Positions 9,487 to 21,991 of a stretch of 64,000 nucleotides of DNA are shown one piece after another. Made by a program: the position numbers and the translations under genes. Position 1 is the stretch's first letter. Each line of letters begins with the position of its first letter. The stretch comes from Escallonia rubra. Its lineage: Eukaryota; Streptophyta; Magnoliopsida; Escalloniales; Escalloniaceae. The stretch covers positions 29,578 through 93,577 of the forward strand of contig JAVXUO010002066.1 in the NCBI GenBank assembly GCA_033065855.1, written 5' to 3'. The notes under the pieces are model-generated. The model was not told the DNA's origin. It saw only the letters and a program-made list of their open reading frames with translations, and ran no database searches.

Positions 9487-12213
9487 AGGTAGAAGAAGAT
9501 TCATTGGGTGCTGCATCAGATAAATGAGCAAGGGCTTCAGTTCCACTGGCGTTTTCAGATTGCATCTCATTATATTTGTCTCTCAGGGGTTAAAACATCA
9601 AGTCATCGCCATGTATACTAGGATCCATGTTTAATTCCTGAACATTGATATGACCTTGAAGCATGGCCACTACTGCAGACATTATGAGCCTAAGCGCAGG
9701 AGATGGATTTGTGCATAGCAGAGCAACCTTGATCCTTCTTATTGCCTCGTCTTGGTTGAGACTTGAACCCAGTCTTGGATCCATTAGCTCCATCAGACTT
9801 CCTTTTCGTTGTAGAACAAAAGCCTGAAAGAAAATAAACCATGAAACATGCTAACCTCCACAACAGTATCAGACACAGACCACCATGATAATAATGGATG
9901 TAACTAAAAAAAAATGTTACAATGCTAAAAGGCAGGCGTTCCTACCCAGTCGAGAAGACAAACATACTCCTCACCGCGACGATATTTCATGTTGTTCTTT
10001 CCGGCAACTATCTCCAGTGCAACCACCCCAAAACTGTGGACGTCTGCTTTGTAAGTTAAGTAACCCCACAGTGCATATTCTGGTGCCATGTAACCTCTGT
10101 AGCAATGGTTTCACAAAGCCAAAGTAACCACGTATTAGTCTTACTGAGCAATTTCTAAGTAAGCAACAAGATTTAAGAATCTACTCGGAGAAAAAATAAA
10201 ATGACATCTTACATTGTTCCGGCAACTCTAGTGCTGATGTGGGAATTTTCCTCTTCATCAAGCTTGGCCAAAACAAAGTCGGATATCTTTGCGTTAAGGT
10301 CACTATCAAGCAGTACATCGGTGGCTTTGATGTTTCTATGAACAATTTTTAGAGGAGATTCCTCATGCAGATACACCAACCCTTTTGCTATGCCAATACA
10401 AATTCTTTGTCTGGTAGGCTAATCCAAATATGAAGGCGATCCCTCTTGACCTGATATTTTTAAAAGTAGCACAACCAAATATTACTAAATGTAACAAAAA
10501 ATGTACAGATTAGCAGTTTGTGGAAAATTATCATTTTGTTTCTTGCTAAATTTGATTAAGCTAATGTACTTAATCACTTAAAACATTGACTTACCGAATA
10601 GAGCATGGGCGAGGCTGTTTTTCTCCATGTACTCGTACACCAACAGTAAGTGCTTGCCTTCTATCCAACATCCGTACAAGGTTTGGGTGTTGTAAACCAG
10701 AAATCATGCCTCTTATTGCTGAAGTCTGATCTTCAAATATCATAACCACATGAAAAACGAAGAAAAACAAAATGAAATTAGTTGCTACATACCTTGTAGA
10801 CAGAACCAAAACCACCTTCTCCGAGCTTATTTGCAGCGTCAAAGTTGTTTGTAGCAGCTTTATTCTGCCTATATGTGAATAAGCCAGTCTGCAAATCTAA
10901 TCGTCTCATATCAGTAGAAGAACAAGCTAAGCTTATGAAGTGCTTCTTAAAGTTTATGCAGCAGTAACGGCATCTTCATCTGTCCTATGTCTTGCTCTTT
11001 CTCTAAAGTAATTTCTTCTTGAGTAATGAGAACTAGGAAATTGTGAAGTCCGTAAGAAGTTGATTGTATTTACCTGACAATGTGAGAATTGAATTGCTAT
11101 CGCACTATAAAACGAGTTTGCCAAAAATGGTCATTGTTCATCATACTGCAATTTGTGTTCCCACAGTGATAATAAAATTGTGGTACTTCCTTGCGAACCG
11201 AACTGTATCGAGACGGTAAAGTTACAAAACCTTGTTCCCATGATCTTCTTCTGCCTCCTAAATGTCCACTCCACCAAACAATACCAATAAGTGAGAGAAT
11301 GAGGCATAACCCTGAATTCGAAACTTCAACAGCAATGATTATCTTCTTTTTTCTATTGTCAAGAGCCTTGAAATCTAGACAACAGCAAAACCGACTCATG
11401 TCAGGAAGGACACATGTAGAGTTAAAAAGAGAAGGATTAACCAGACTTTATTGAAATGGCAGATACCAGAGGGCCATAAGATCCTCTAACCGGACAACAA
11501 TTGTCTCTTTCCCAGTGTACTGAAAGTGGATTTCTAAGATTGTCTCATTCACAACTGCTTTAAATATTCTTTTCACGGCCTTATCAGTCCCTTGCGCTTC
11601 ATTTTCAATATCAAAGTCCTTTAGTTGTACTTCAACTTGTCAAAAGCTATTGCATTACAATCATAGAGATTTCTACTTCTTCCCTCTCCAAAAAAAATTA
11701 AGTTTTCAATTCTTTTGACTTCTCAAGTAAATTCAAATAAATATTTCTAATCTTCTAAACACTAAAGATGTCAAAAGCATCTCTTTTCTATAGGGACAGA
11801 GGTAATACTACGTACTAAAAGATTTATTGGATAATGTTTTAGGCTACCTGCATATAAACATCAAAGACTCGTCTGCCAAGGCTCTGATAAGATCGATTGT
11901 CTCTGAAAATTATCTCCGCAAAGTGAAGCGTGACAGTATAGTTTCCATTTGCTAGGCAGCGGGCATAATAAGTGAGAGAGCCGAGCTGCTGTGTACAATT
12001 CAGAGTCGTTCATCCTTAGAACAGATACATTCTTTGTTGTGTAGTCATCTAATGTTTTATTACGGTCACAAAATTGTCCAGTGCTACTAGTACCCCAGTT
12101 TTCTACAGCGGACAAATTTTGCTGAACCTGCTGAGTTTTGATCAGCTTCATACGGTGTGTCTCCAATGGCAGTCCTGCTTCCACCGCAATTAATGTGCAA
12201 AGCATACCAATCT
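9487..12213 (-). pseudogene. LRR-malectin receptor kinase, decayed duplicate (malectin to tail)
   Basis: This is the counterpart of exons 15-22 of the gene at 53463-62684. Exon-equivalents lie at about 11847-12213 (malectin), 11450-11640, 11230-11390 (membrane segment, …WWSGHLGG), 10796-10910 (kinase start), 10594-10690, 10215-10430, 9947-10098 and 9487-9823. It is dead by several independent changes. The 5' half of the exon with the ATP-binding lysine is deleted. The catalytic loop HRD reads HRN with the following N changed to D. The metal-binding DFG reads DFV. A stop interrupts the tail at 9587-9589, and the malectin exon changes frame. No LRR exons accompany it, so the duplication covered only the 3' half. 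Confidence 0.88.
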
Positions 12214-12295
12214 ACGAAAAAGGAAAACATAAGAATTGTTGATAAACAATAAAAGTGGTAGAAGAAGAGAAGGGGAAGCCCTTTGTTGTACAATC

Positions 12296-12365
12296 TATAT
12301 ATCTATATGTATATGTATATATGTATATATGTATATATGTATATCATATCATATCATATAAATAT
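12296..12365. repeat. TATATG/ATATC microsatellite
   Basis: Runs of (ATATGT)n and (ATATC)n immediately beyond the end of kinase homology. It may mark the duplication breakpoint. Confidence 0.7.
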
Positions 12366-12469
12366 ATAATAGACGAAGCGTTATGCGTTGTAGATGCGAC
12401 ACATAAGCTTTTTTCCGTATTCTTTTCCTTTTGACCCCTTTTTATTATACGACACGTCATATTCGTTCA

Positions 12470-13275
12470 ATTTTGCGACACGTCATCATCTTTGTTTTGG
12501 TGTTTTGTTCCTCTTTTATCTCTACTTATTAAAGTCTTGCATGCATCATGACTTTTTATTATAACTTATTATTAAAAAATTCGGTGGAATTATTATCATA
12601 AATTTGGTTAATCTTATAAGAGTAAAAACTCAATTCTACACATTCTAAAACTCTACATAATCAATGTATCATCATACTATGACTTAGTTTTGGCTATTAA
12701 CACTTCAAAAATATTTTAAATAACAAAATAAACACTTAAACATAAAGAAAACATAAATTACACGTCATCATGTTTGTTATATTAAATTCACACATGTATC
12801 ATGACTCTTTAGTATGACCTATTATTAAAAATTCGGAAGTATTATTACCATAAATTTAGTAGATCTTAAAAGAGCGAAAAATCTCTTTTTCACCTTCTAA
12901 AATTTTACATAATCAATGTATTAAAATATTAGGACTTGATTTTAACTATTAACACCTCAAAAACACTTTTTATAACAAAATAAACACTCAAACATAAATT
13001 ACACGTCATCATGTTTGCTTTGGTGTTCCATTCGTCTTCTACCTCACTTTTATTATAGTCACACATGTATCATAACTCTTTATTGTAACTTATTGTTGAA
13101 AAATTCAGAGATATAATTACCATAAGTTTAGTTGACCTTATAAGAGTAAAAAATCAATTCTACACCAACTAAAACTCTATATAGTCAATGTATTAACATA
13201 TTGGAACTTGTTGTGACTAATAATACCTCAAAAATACTTTAAATAACAACATAAACACTCAAACATAAGTCACTT
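12470..13275. repeat. Three-copy tandem repeat, unit about 250-290 bp
   Basis: Units begin at about 12477, 12765 and 13003 with ACACGTCATCAT. Each contains CATGTATCATGACT, TTATTATTAAAAATTCGG, CATAAATTTAGT, CTCTACATAATCAATGTAT and TAACACCTCAAAAA. AT-rich and non-coding. Confidence 0.8.
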
Positions 13276-14450
13276 AGAGAGCAAGCCTATCCCCACATGT
13301 GAGTCTTTGTGCTGAAATACGTAGAGCACCAAGGTAATGTCTCTGAGGAGTCGCCTGCCCAACAGGGAAAGGTAATGTCTAAAAGGCATCGCCTGCCCAA
13401 CACGCCAAGGTAGTTTTCTGGAAGAGTCACCTACCGAACGGGCCGAGGCAGTGTCTTGGAAGTTGCCTGCATGGTGGAGGGGGAGTCCTCATGTGGGAGT
13501 ACTTGGAGCTCTCTGGCGGAGATAGTGTCTTAGAGAGCGAGCCTATCCCGCAGGTGAGTCCTTTTTCCAGACCATTTGAAGTGCGCCAAAGTAGTGTCTC
13601 GAAGGAATCGCCTATCTCACGAGCTGAGAAAGTGTCCTAAAGGATTCGCGTAGGTCTACATGCTGGTGCACTTAGAGCTCCCTAGGGAAAAAGTGCCCAT
13701 GTAGGAGTCGTCTATCCTTGCGAGATGATGCACACTCCAAAAGTGGGTCGAAGCATGTTCCAAGACCAAAGTAAGGTGTGCATGGTGTGGTGAAATGATG
13801 GATCAACATGGGGATTTAGTAGAGTGTCAGCGAGCCGGGGGCACAACTGTATAAGTAGCGTAGTGCTTGGGTGCACTGAATATGTGCAGTGCCAGGGGAA
13901 CATGACATGGAGATGACGCACGTGCAGACGGGTGTTGTAGAGTCGAGCGTCGTGTCGGGGGCACGTGATGCAGGGACGGCGTACGGGCACTTACAAATGT
14001 TGCGGAGTCAGGCATCGTGCCAGGGGCACATAACATGAAGATGGCGCTCGGGCACAGCGATGGGTGTCATGCCGGGGGCATGTGATGCAGGAACAACGCT
14101 TGGGCTCGGCAACGAGTGTCACGGAGTTAGGTGTCATGTCGAGGGCAAATGACTCGTAGACGGTGCTCGAGTGTGACGACGAGTGCCAGGGAAATCGACG
14201 TCGTATTGGCGCGACGACAAGTGTCGCGGAGACGGACGTCGTACCGACACGACGACAAATGTAGTGGAGGCATCGTAATTGTGGAGAACATCAGGGGAAG
14301 GCCAGGGCTTACCCAAAGGGGAAGACTGGTTCCTACCCCAAGGGGGAAGGCCGGGGCCGACCCTTTCAAGGAGAAGGCTGGGGTAGACCCCTAAGGTAAG
14401 GCTAGGGCCGACTCTTGGGGAATGGTGAGGGCGCGAAAAGGTTGTTTTTA
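13276..14450. repeat. GC-rich degenerate short-repeat region
   Basis: Composition switches sharply from AT-rich to GC-rich at about 13276. The first part repeats AGTGTCTTGGAAG…CGCCTGCC… type motifs at 50-70-bp spacing. 13800-14270 repeats GGGGGCACATGATG…GGCGCTCGGGC. 14290-14420 repeats AAGGCCGGGGCCGACCC. It resembles the non-coding 3' internal part of degenerate LTR elements. All ORFs here are repeat artefacts. Confidence 0.55.
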
Positions 14451-14816
14451 AGGGTGCGCTTCGGATTGACTAGCTCGGTGGCATTAAACTTTGACCGTTG
14501 AAAAGTTGATGTGTCGTGGGAGCGAAATCCAAGATCGGTCTAAAATTGCGTAGCCAGGACGAGATAACAAGACTACTTTTCAAGGTAAGAGACTTGGTTC
14601 TGAAAGGCTATGGGGTTGGACCACTAAAAGAACCTAATAGTAATATAGTCTTGATATGTTACTGGAAGTTATTAGAATTAACTACGCAGTTGACCATTGA
14701 ACTATTAAGCAAATTTCACTTTGACCACCGAACTTCGATTTGTGTCAAAGTGACCATTGAACTCATCAATTTGTCCAATTAAGTCATTCCGTTAGCTTCT
14801 GTCAATCACAAGTCCG
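14451..14816. other. Spacer, no gene
   Basis: Contains two related phrases, TTGACCATTGAACTATTAAG and AGTGACCATTGAACTCATC, of a kind common in plant repeats. No coding frame. Confidence 0.35.
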
Positions 14817-15640
14817 TTAAGTGACTTAATTCAGGGGTAATTTTGTCACTTTCTTTTCTTTTCATAACAAAAAAAGCCCTACTCTTATTCTCCCCCACCC
14901 CTAACCCACCCCCTCCATCACCTCTACCCCGCCACAGCCACAACCCTCCCCCTAGCCCACCGCCACCACATCCTTCCCTAACTCCCATCGCCGCCACATC
15001 CTTCCCTAACTACCGCCGCCACCCCGCCGTGACCACCATTTCGGCATTCTTGGTGTTGTCCCTTCACCGTCCTGCCCCATAGCCCTGATAATCCTGCCCT
15101 CCGCCGCCACCACCACACCAAATCTTCTCAAAACAAGCCCGAACCAACCCACTTTTTAAATCTGCTAACTCACTCCCAACTCACCACAGAGCACCATTAG
15201 ACCCAGCGTCGTCGGCCGCATCCTGTCCCCCGACCTTGTCTCCCCCATCGACTCTAATGCCTCCACCCAACGACTCGCCCTCGCCCTCTGCCATGATCTC
15301 TGCTACGCCGGAGAAGACGCTTATACGTGTGAAAGAGAAGGATGAGGAGGATGGGGCGGCGATTTTTGATGTAAGACTGAACTTGAAGGGGAAGAACAAA
15401 TGGATAATCAGTGATCAAGGTTAAGAAGATTGGGGTTAGATTAATTGAAAACAAAAATCAACTTTGGGTTAATTAAGGAAACGAAAATCTTGTTGGGATA
15501 AAAAAAAAAAAAACCTTTTTGGGGTCAATTAAAGAACAAAGAATTTTGTTGGGGTCAATTGAAAAAAGTCATACTAAAAATTAAAAAAGAATGGTTTTTT
15601 TTCATTTGACAATTTTACCCCTTACTTTTTTAAGTTAGTT
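14817..15640. mobile_element. Candidate TIR element with GC-rich core
   Basis: The left arm (14817-14850, containing ACTTAAT…AGGGGTAATTTTGTCA) and right arm (15605-15640, containing TGACAATTTTACCCCTTAC…TTAAGT) are imperfect inverted repeats of about 30 bp. They enclose a Pro-codon-rich, GC-rich core (14880-15420) and an AT-rich part with repeated TTGGGGTCAATT. No transposase is visible. A Pack-type or MITE element is possible. Target duplication not established. Confidence 0.4.
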
Positions 15641-16111
15641 GTGATTAAATTGACAGATCATCTTATTTTTATGGCTCAAAACAAGTATCGTATAGGCAAA
15701 ATCTAATGTATGAATTATTATAGTTTTAACTATAGTAGGTATATTTTTATAAGATGCTAATCTCTGCTTTACTTCAGATTATGTGGTTTGAATTAATACA
15801 CTTTTTAGAGCTTTACAATATATTTTATGAACCAACACAAGCTTGGCTCGCGTTCTTATGCTATAATATATTATATAATATATAATAGTTGAAGTGAAAA
15901 ATGCAATGCTGGCCTTTTGTAGGACACATCATCGATCTGTTATGTTTTCAATATAATCGGATTTATGAAAACTAGCCATTCATATTTTGTTATATAACCT
16001 TATGGTGTATGCATTACATAGAATTTTTTTTCGTAAGGTCCTTAGTTTTATCTTTTATTAATATTTCAAAATACAGTCAATCCAATATACTAACCTAGAT
16101 AAAACAAACAA
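15641..16111. other. AT-rich spacer before the copia element
   Basis: Palindromic TATA run at 15860-15890; otherwise no structure or gene seen. Confidence 0.4.
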
Positions 16112-16116
16112 GTACA

Positions 16117-16780
16117 TGTTAGAAATGTGTTTCAAATTTGACTATTTATATTTGAAAATAAAATAAAGTTCATTGAACTCTAGTTTTCAAAAAGATAAAT
16201 TCCATGAACTTGAGGCTTATTAAGTTTCTAAATGGTTTTATTCTTTGAACATTATTTTTGTAAATGAATGTGAAGATTCATGAACTTAGGTTCATGTATA
16301 CTCCTTAGATAAGATTAACTTATCTTGAAGTTCATTATATTTAATAAGATTCATTGATGAATCTTGAATTAGTATGGTTCAAAGAACTTGATAAGGTTCA
16401 AAGAACATACATTCTTCTACCACTATATAAAGGGGTAAAGGGTTGGAAGTTGAAAGGAGACAAGAGAAGAGATACCATCTTCACTTGAGAGAAAAGAAAA
16501 TACTTGAACTAAAAACTTGTTTCAAACTTATGCTTGATCGATCGAAGGTGGATACACGATCCATTGTAGAGAAGTGCAACTCTCTTGGATGAACAGTGAA
16601 TCTGGGCTTGGTTGAATCCCGAAGATAGAGCTGCCAAGTGAGTCTTCCGTTTGCACGTGGGAGAGGCTTCAACTATCTTCAAGAAGCGTTTACGCGCCTC
16701 TAAGCCTTGGTTCTTTCATTATACTAATTCGGGTATTATTGTTTATTATTTCTGAATTTTTACGTGCATTTGTTCCAACA
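16117..16780 (+). repeat. 5' LTR of copia element
   Basis: It begins TGTTAGAAATG and ends TTCCAACA. The TATA box is at 16424-16432, with transcription expected about 30 bp later. The leader after the LTR is only 21 nt. Confidence 0.96.
16424..16432 (+). promoter_or_regulatory. TATA box in copia 5' LTR
   Basis: TATATAAAG in the middle of the LTR, where the U3/R boundary is expected. The same sequence is in the 3' LTR at 21630-21638. Confidence 0.7.
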
Positions 16781-16801
16781 AATTGAAGATAGTTTTCTCT
16801 C

Positions 16802-19800
16802 ATGGCTACTTCATCGAATGGAGTTACTAAGACTAATCACCCGAATTTTGAGCTTTTTGATGGAAAGAACTTTCAGAGATGGCAAACCAAGATGGAGTTT
16901 TTCCTTCGTCAACTTAAGTTAGCTTATGTGCTAACTCAACCATGTCCATCAATTCCAATTGAAGAGTCCTCGTTTGATCAAGTGAGAGCAATCAATGATC
17001 AGATTGATAAGTGGAATGATGATGACTACTTTTGCAGAAATCACATCCTTAGCGGAATGACCGATTCCTTTTATGATCAATACTCCAAAAAGAGTAAGAC
17101 TGCAAAAGAGTTGTGGGATACTCTAAAGTCAGTCTACCAAGCGGAGGAAGCAAGTTCAAAGAAATTTTTAGTTTCGAATTACATGGACTTCAAGATGACT
17201 GATGATAGACATGTTTCTGTTCAAGTTCGTGAGTTTCAATTGATTGCTAACGACATATGTGCCGCATGTATAGTTCTTGATGAGAATTTCCATGTAGGTG
17301 CTATTGTTGCTAAACTTCCACCAACCTGGAAGGAGTATCGCAACAAACTAAAGCACAAAAAAGAAGATCTTTCCTTGGATCAACTTATGCAACACTTGCA
17401 TATTGAAGAAGAAACTAGAAATCGTGAAAAGGAGCCTGCGAAGGAAACAATTGTCAAAGCTCATGTTGTTGTAGATAAGGATGAGAAGAAAAATTCTGGA
17501 AGGCACAATCAGAACGAATTCTTGAAGCCAAAGAATTCTAAAGGTTTCAAGCCTTCAAGCTCAAATCCTATGGCAAAGAACAAGGAATGCTACAACTGTC
17601 ACAAGATTGGTCATTTTGCCAAAGATTGCTATCAACTCAAGCATGGAAGTGACAAGAAGAAAAATAGAAAAGAAAACAACAATGATCTTGTTGCAGTTGT
17701 GACGGAAAGTTTCATGGTGGGGAATGAAACTGAATGGTGGGTTGACACTGGTGCTTCTCGTCATATTGCCGGAGACAAGAATCTCTTCAAACACTATGAA
17801 CTAGTGGGGGATGGCATGGTAATGTATATGGGTAACTCCTCATCTGCCAAGGTGATTGGAAAAGGTATGGTTGAACTTCAGCTTACTTCTGGAAAAGTTA
17901 TTACCTTGAAAGATGTGCTTCATGTTCCCGATATTCGTAAAAATCTTGTCTCTGGAGCTCTTCTGTCTAAGCATGGTTTCAAGATGGTCTTTGAAGCTGA
18001 CAAATTCATTTTGTCAAAGAATAGTATGTTTGTCGGCAAAGGATATGCTGTAAATGGCATGTTTAAGCTCAGTGTTGAAAATAAAGTTATTTCTGCCTAT
18101 ATAGCTGAGTCTTTTGAATTATGGCATCAAAGATTGGGTCACGTGAACTATAATTCTATTGGTCGCATGGTAAATGAAGGGCTTATAAGAAAATATGATA
18201 AAACACATGATGATCAATGTGTGATTTGTAGCAAGTGCAAGATCACTAAAAAACCCTTCAAATCAGTTGAAAGGACCTCTAGCCTTCTTGGATTAGTTCA
18301 CACGGATATTTGTGAAATGGACTTCATTTCGCGATGTGGTAAACGTTACTTTATTACCTTTATTGATGACCATTCTAGATATGCCTATGTGTATCATTTG
18401 AGATCTAAGGATGAAGCTTTTGAAAAATTTAAGGCATATAAAACAGAAGTTGAAAATAAGCTAAACTCGACGATCAAGATCGTGCGTTCAGACAGAGAAG
18501 GTGAATACATGAAATCTGAGTTTCATGAACTCTGTGAAGCAAATGGCATTGTTAGACAATTAACTGCTTCATATACACCGGAACAAAATGGTGTTGCAGA
18601 AAGAAAGAACAGAACTTTGATTGAGATGATCAATTGTGTGCTAACCAGTTCTAGACTAACTGAAAATTTATGGGTGGAAGCTTTGTTATCTGCTTGTCAC
18701 ACATTGAATAGGATTTCTCAGAAGAAGAACAATCTGACACCCTATGAAGTTTGGAATGGCAGAAAACCAAACATATCCTATTTCAGAGTATGGGGCTGTT
18801 TGGCACATGTTCGACTTCCTGATAAAGATACTCCAAAGGTTGGATACAGAGGAGTGGACTGCATTTTTATTGGTTATTCAACTACCAGTAAAGCTTATAA
18901 GTTCTTGAATTTGGAGACACCTTCTCCTCATACCATGATCAAATCAGTCCACGTAAATTTCTTTGAGAATATATTTCCAAAGAAAGATAAAAGAGTTGAA
19001 AGTGACTCCTCAACTAGTTTGAAGCGAAAGGCCTCAGATAAACCAAAAAGAGTCGAACCTAGAAGAAGTTCAAGGGTTACTACACCGAAATCCTTTGGAC
19101 CTGATTTTTGTACTCTAATGGTGGATAAGGACCCTGGTACATATACGGAGGCGATGTCTTCCAATGATGCACCTTTCTGGCGTGAAGCTATTGATGAGAA
19201 AATGCACTCGATTTTGTCCAACAACACTTGGATCTTGGTTGATCCTCCAGCAGGTTGTAAACCTATTGGTTGTAAATGGATCTTGAAGAGAAAGATCAAA
19301 CCCGATGGCACATTGGACAAGTATAAGGCTAGATTGGTCGCTAAGGGGTTCAAGCAAAGGAAATAATTTGACTATTTTGATACCTTTGCTCCGGTTGCAC
19401 GTATCACCTCCATCAGACTTCTTATTGCCTTGGCTGCTATTTACAATCTGGTTATTCACCAGATGGATGTTAAAACAGCGTTCCTCAATGGTGATCTAGA
19501 TGAAGAAGTATATATGGAGTAGCCAGAAGGATTTATTATTCCTGGTCAAGAGCATAAAGTTTGCAAGCTGTTGAAATCTCTGTATGGCTTGAAACAAGCT
19601 CCTAAGCAATGGCATGAGAAATTTAGAAGCGTAATGCTTGCTAATGGCTATGTTGCTAATGGAGGAGATATATGCATATTCAGCAAATTCAGAGCTGGTT
19701 CTGGTGTTCTAATATGCCTATATGTTGATGACATGCTCATCTTTGGTACCGACATCGACAGGATTAATGAAGTCAAGAACTTTCTTGCTTCAAATTTTAG

Positions 19801-20674
19801 TATGAAGGATCTTGGAGAGGCTGATGTGATTCTTGGAATCAAGATCATAAGATCTCAGCATGGAATTGTTCTTACACAATCAAGTTATATTGAGAAGATC
19901 CTTAGAAGGTTCAATCATTATAATGATGATCCTGCTCCTACTCCTATTGACCCGAGTGTCAAGTTGGTACGTAATAATGGGCAAGCTATTAATCAGCTTG
20001 AATATTCCCAGGTTGTTGGCAGTCTGATGTATGCCATGTGTTGTACAAGGCCAGATATAGCTTATGCTATTGGCACTCTAAGTAAGTGCACAAGTAATCC
20101 AGGAAAAGAACATTGGAATGCTCTATTACGAGTTTTAAGGTACCTGAAGGGTACTATGAGCTATGGTCTGCATTATGGTAGCTTCCCAGCTGTTATTGAG
20201 GGATATAGTGATGCCACTTGGAATTCTGATAAAGATGATTCTATATCTGTGACCGTATGGATATTCTCGTTGGGTGGAGCTGCGATTTCTTGGAAATCGA
20301 AGAGGCAGACTTGTATTACTCACTCCACCATGGAATCAGAATTTATTGCTTTATCCTCTGCTGGAGAAGAAGCTGATTGGCTGAGAAGCATTTTGGTTGA
20401 TATTCCTATATGGAGTAAACCAGTCCCGCCTTTGACAATATATTGTGATAATAAGGCTGCTTTGCTTCGGGCAAGTAGTGAATGCTATAATGGCAAATCT
20501 AGACAAGTTCGTCTAAAGCACAATCATGTGCGGAGGATCCTGGCTGATGGAATCATATCCATTCAATATGTGAAATCAAGTTTGAATTTGGCGGATCCTT
20601 TGTCAAAAGGCTTGGGAAGAGACTTAGTGTCTGAGACATCGAGGGGGATGGGTTTAAAGCCTATTGATTTTTAA
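16802..20674 (+). pseudogene. Copia gag-pol polyprotein, two in-frame stops in reverse transcriptase
   Basis: One frame runs from ATG at 16802 to TAA at 20672-20674 (1,290 codons), interrupted by TAA at 19364-19366 and TAG at 19520-19522. No frameshift occurs between the three parts. Domains in order: gag (UBN2-like) from residue 10; CCHC knuckle CYNCHKIGHFAKDC near residue 263; aspartic protease motif WVDTGASRH near 313; pre-integrase LWHQRLGH near 442; integrase core with D-D-E residues (TDICEMDF, DDHSRYAY, QNGVAERKN); reverse transcriptase with YVDDM (about 19721); RNase H with MESEF and CDN motifs. Both stops fall at the start of the reverse-transcriptase domain, so this copy could make gag, protease and integrase at most. 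Mobilisation in trans stays possible because the LTRs are intact. Confidence 0.95.
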
Positions 20675-21311
20675 GTTGTACATTATGGATACCCAACCCA
20701 GTTGATTTTATCCTGGGTTTTGAATGGGAAAAACGAGTAATGTGACAACTAGTGATGCACATAATGAAATGAATTTTCATTCTGCCCTCCCTATGATGTA
20801 TGTGCATGTTCCTGCATGAGATAGAGGTTGAGATTATATCTCTTAATGAATCTATAGACCAGTGGGTTTTGGTTGGGGCTAGCAGGATAGCTCTTGATAG
20901 ATTCACCGAATGACCTTGTTTAAATGGAGGTTGGGATTTAGTTCTCTTAATGAATCCATAAACCTTGTGTTGGGGTGTGCAAGGTCACCCTTAATGGATT
21001 CACCGATCTGGGTGTGGAAGTGTGGCCGCTTCCTATAGGATTATTAAGGCTTTAAAATCCTTAGAGCACTCAGAGTGTTGGGATCAAGACACAGGGCCAT
21101 AATGTGTCGGGCTTTAGTACTTCATCTCCGAAACAGAAGTGTACGTGATTTATTTCTGATTTGTTAACATGGTTCTTAATTCAAGGCTTTGTCCATTAAG
21201 TTCCTAGATGAATCAAGGAATGCTTCACTAGGCAATGGTTCAAACCCAAAAGGTACCATTTGCTGATGTACATGACTGTGCCGATCAAGCATATCTTTTA
21301 AAATTTGAAAC
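20675..21311 (+). other. Non-coding region between pol and 3' LTR of copia element
   Basis: About 640 bp with no long ORF. It contains a partly repeated phrase (GAGGTTG(A/G)GAT…CTTAATGAAT(C/T)(C/T)ATA at about 20823 and 20927). Confidence 0.6.
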
Positions 21312-21322
21312 AAGTGGGGGTT
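21312..21322 (+). other. Polypurine tract of copia element
   Basis: AAGTGGGGGTT directly before the 3' LTR, the expected plus-strand primer site. Confidence 0.75.
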
Positions 21323-21986
21323 TGTTAGAAATGTGTTTCAAATTTGACTATTTATATTTGAAAATAAAATAAAGTTCATTGAACTCTAGTTTTCAAAAAG
21401 ATAAATTCCATGAACTTGAGGCTTATTAAGTTTCTAAATGGTTTTATTCTTTGAACATTATTTTTGTAAATGAATGTGAAGATTCATGAACTTAGGTTCA
21501 TGTATACTCCTTAGATAAGATTAACTTATCTTGAAGTTCATTGTATTTAATAAGATTCATTGATGAATCTTGAATTAGTATGGTTCAAAGAACTTGATAA
21601 GGTTCAAAGAACATACATTCTTCTACCACTATATAAAGGGGTAAAGGGTTGGAAGTTGAAAGGAGACAAGAGAAGAGATACCATCTTCACTTGAGAGAAA
21701 AGAAAATACTTGAACTAAAAACTTGTTTCAAACTTATGCTTGATCGATCGGAGGTGGATACACGATCCATTGTAGAGAAGTGCAACTCTCTTGGATGAAC
21801 AGTGAATCTGGGCTTGGTTGAATCCCGAAGATAGAGCTGCCAAGTGAGTCTTCCGTTTGCACGTGGGAGAGGCTTCAACTATCTTCAAGAAGCGTTTACG
21901 CGCCTCTAAGCCTTGGTTCTTTCATTATACTAATTCGGGTATTATTGTTTATTATTTCTGAATTTTTACGTACATTTGTTCCAACA
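21323..21986 (+). repeat. 3' LTR of copia element
   Basis: 664 bp, identical to the 5' LTR except for three substitutions (for example CGAAGG/CGGAGG and TACGTGC/TACGTAC). Confidence 0.96.
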
Positions 21987-21991
21987 GTACA

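Larger units (their letters stand above)
16112..21991 (+). mobile_element. Complete Ty1/copia LTR retrotransposon with target duplication
   Basis: Two LTRs of 664 bp (16117-16780 and 21323-21986) begin TGTTAG and end CAACA. They are flanked by the 5-bp direct duplication GTACA (16112-16116 and 21987-21991). By hand alignment the LTRs differ at only three positions, so insertion is recent. The interior holds one gag-pol frame in copia order (gag, protease, integrase, reverse transcriptase, RNase H), then about 650 bp of non-coding sequence and a polypurine tract at 21312-21322. Two nonsense codons inactivate the polyprotein. Confidence 0.97.

Noticed and set aside
13712..14394. ORFs in the GC-rich repeat region
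   Set aside because: Short degenerate repeats with high GC lack stops by composition. No domain.
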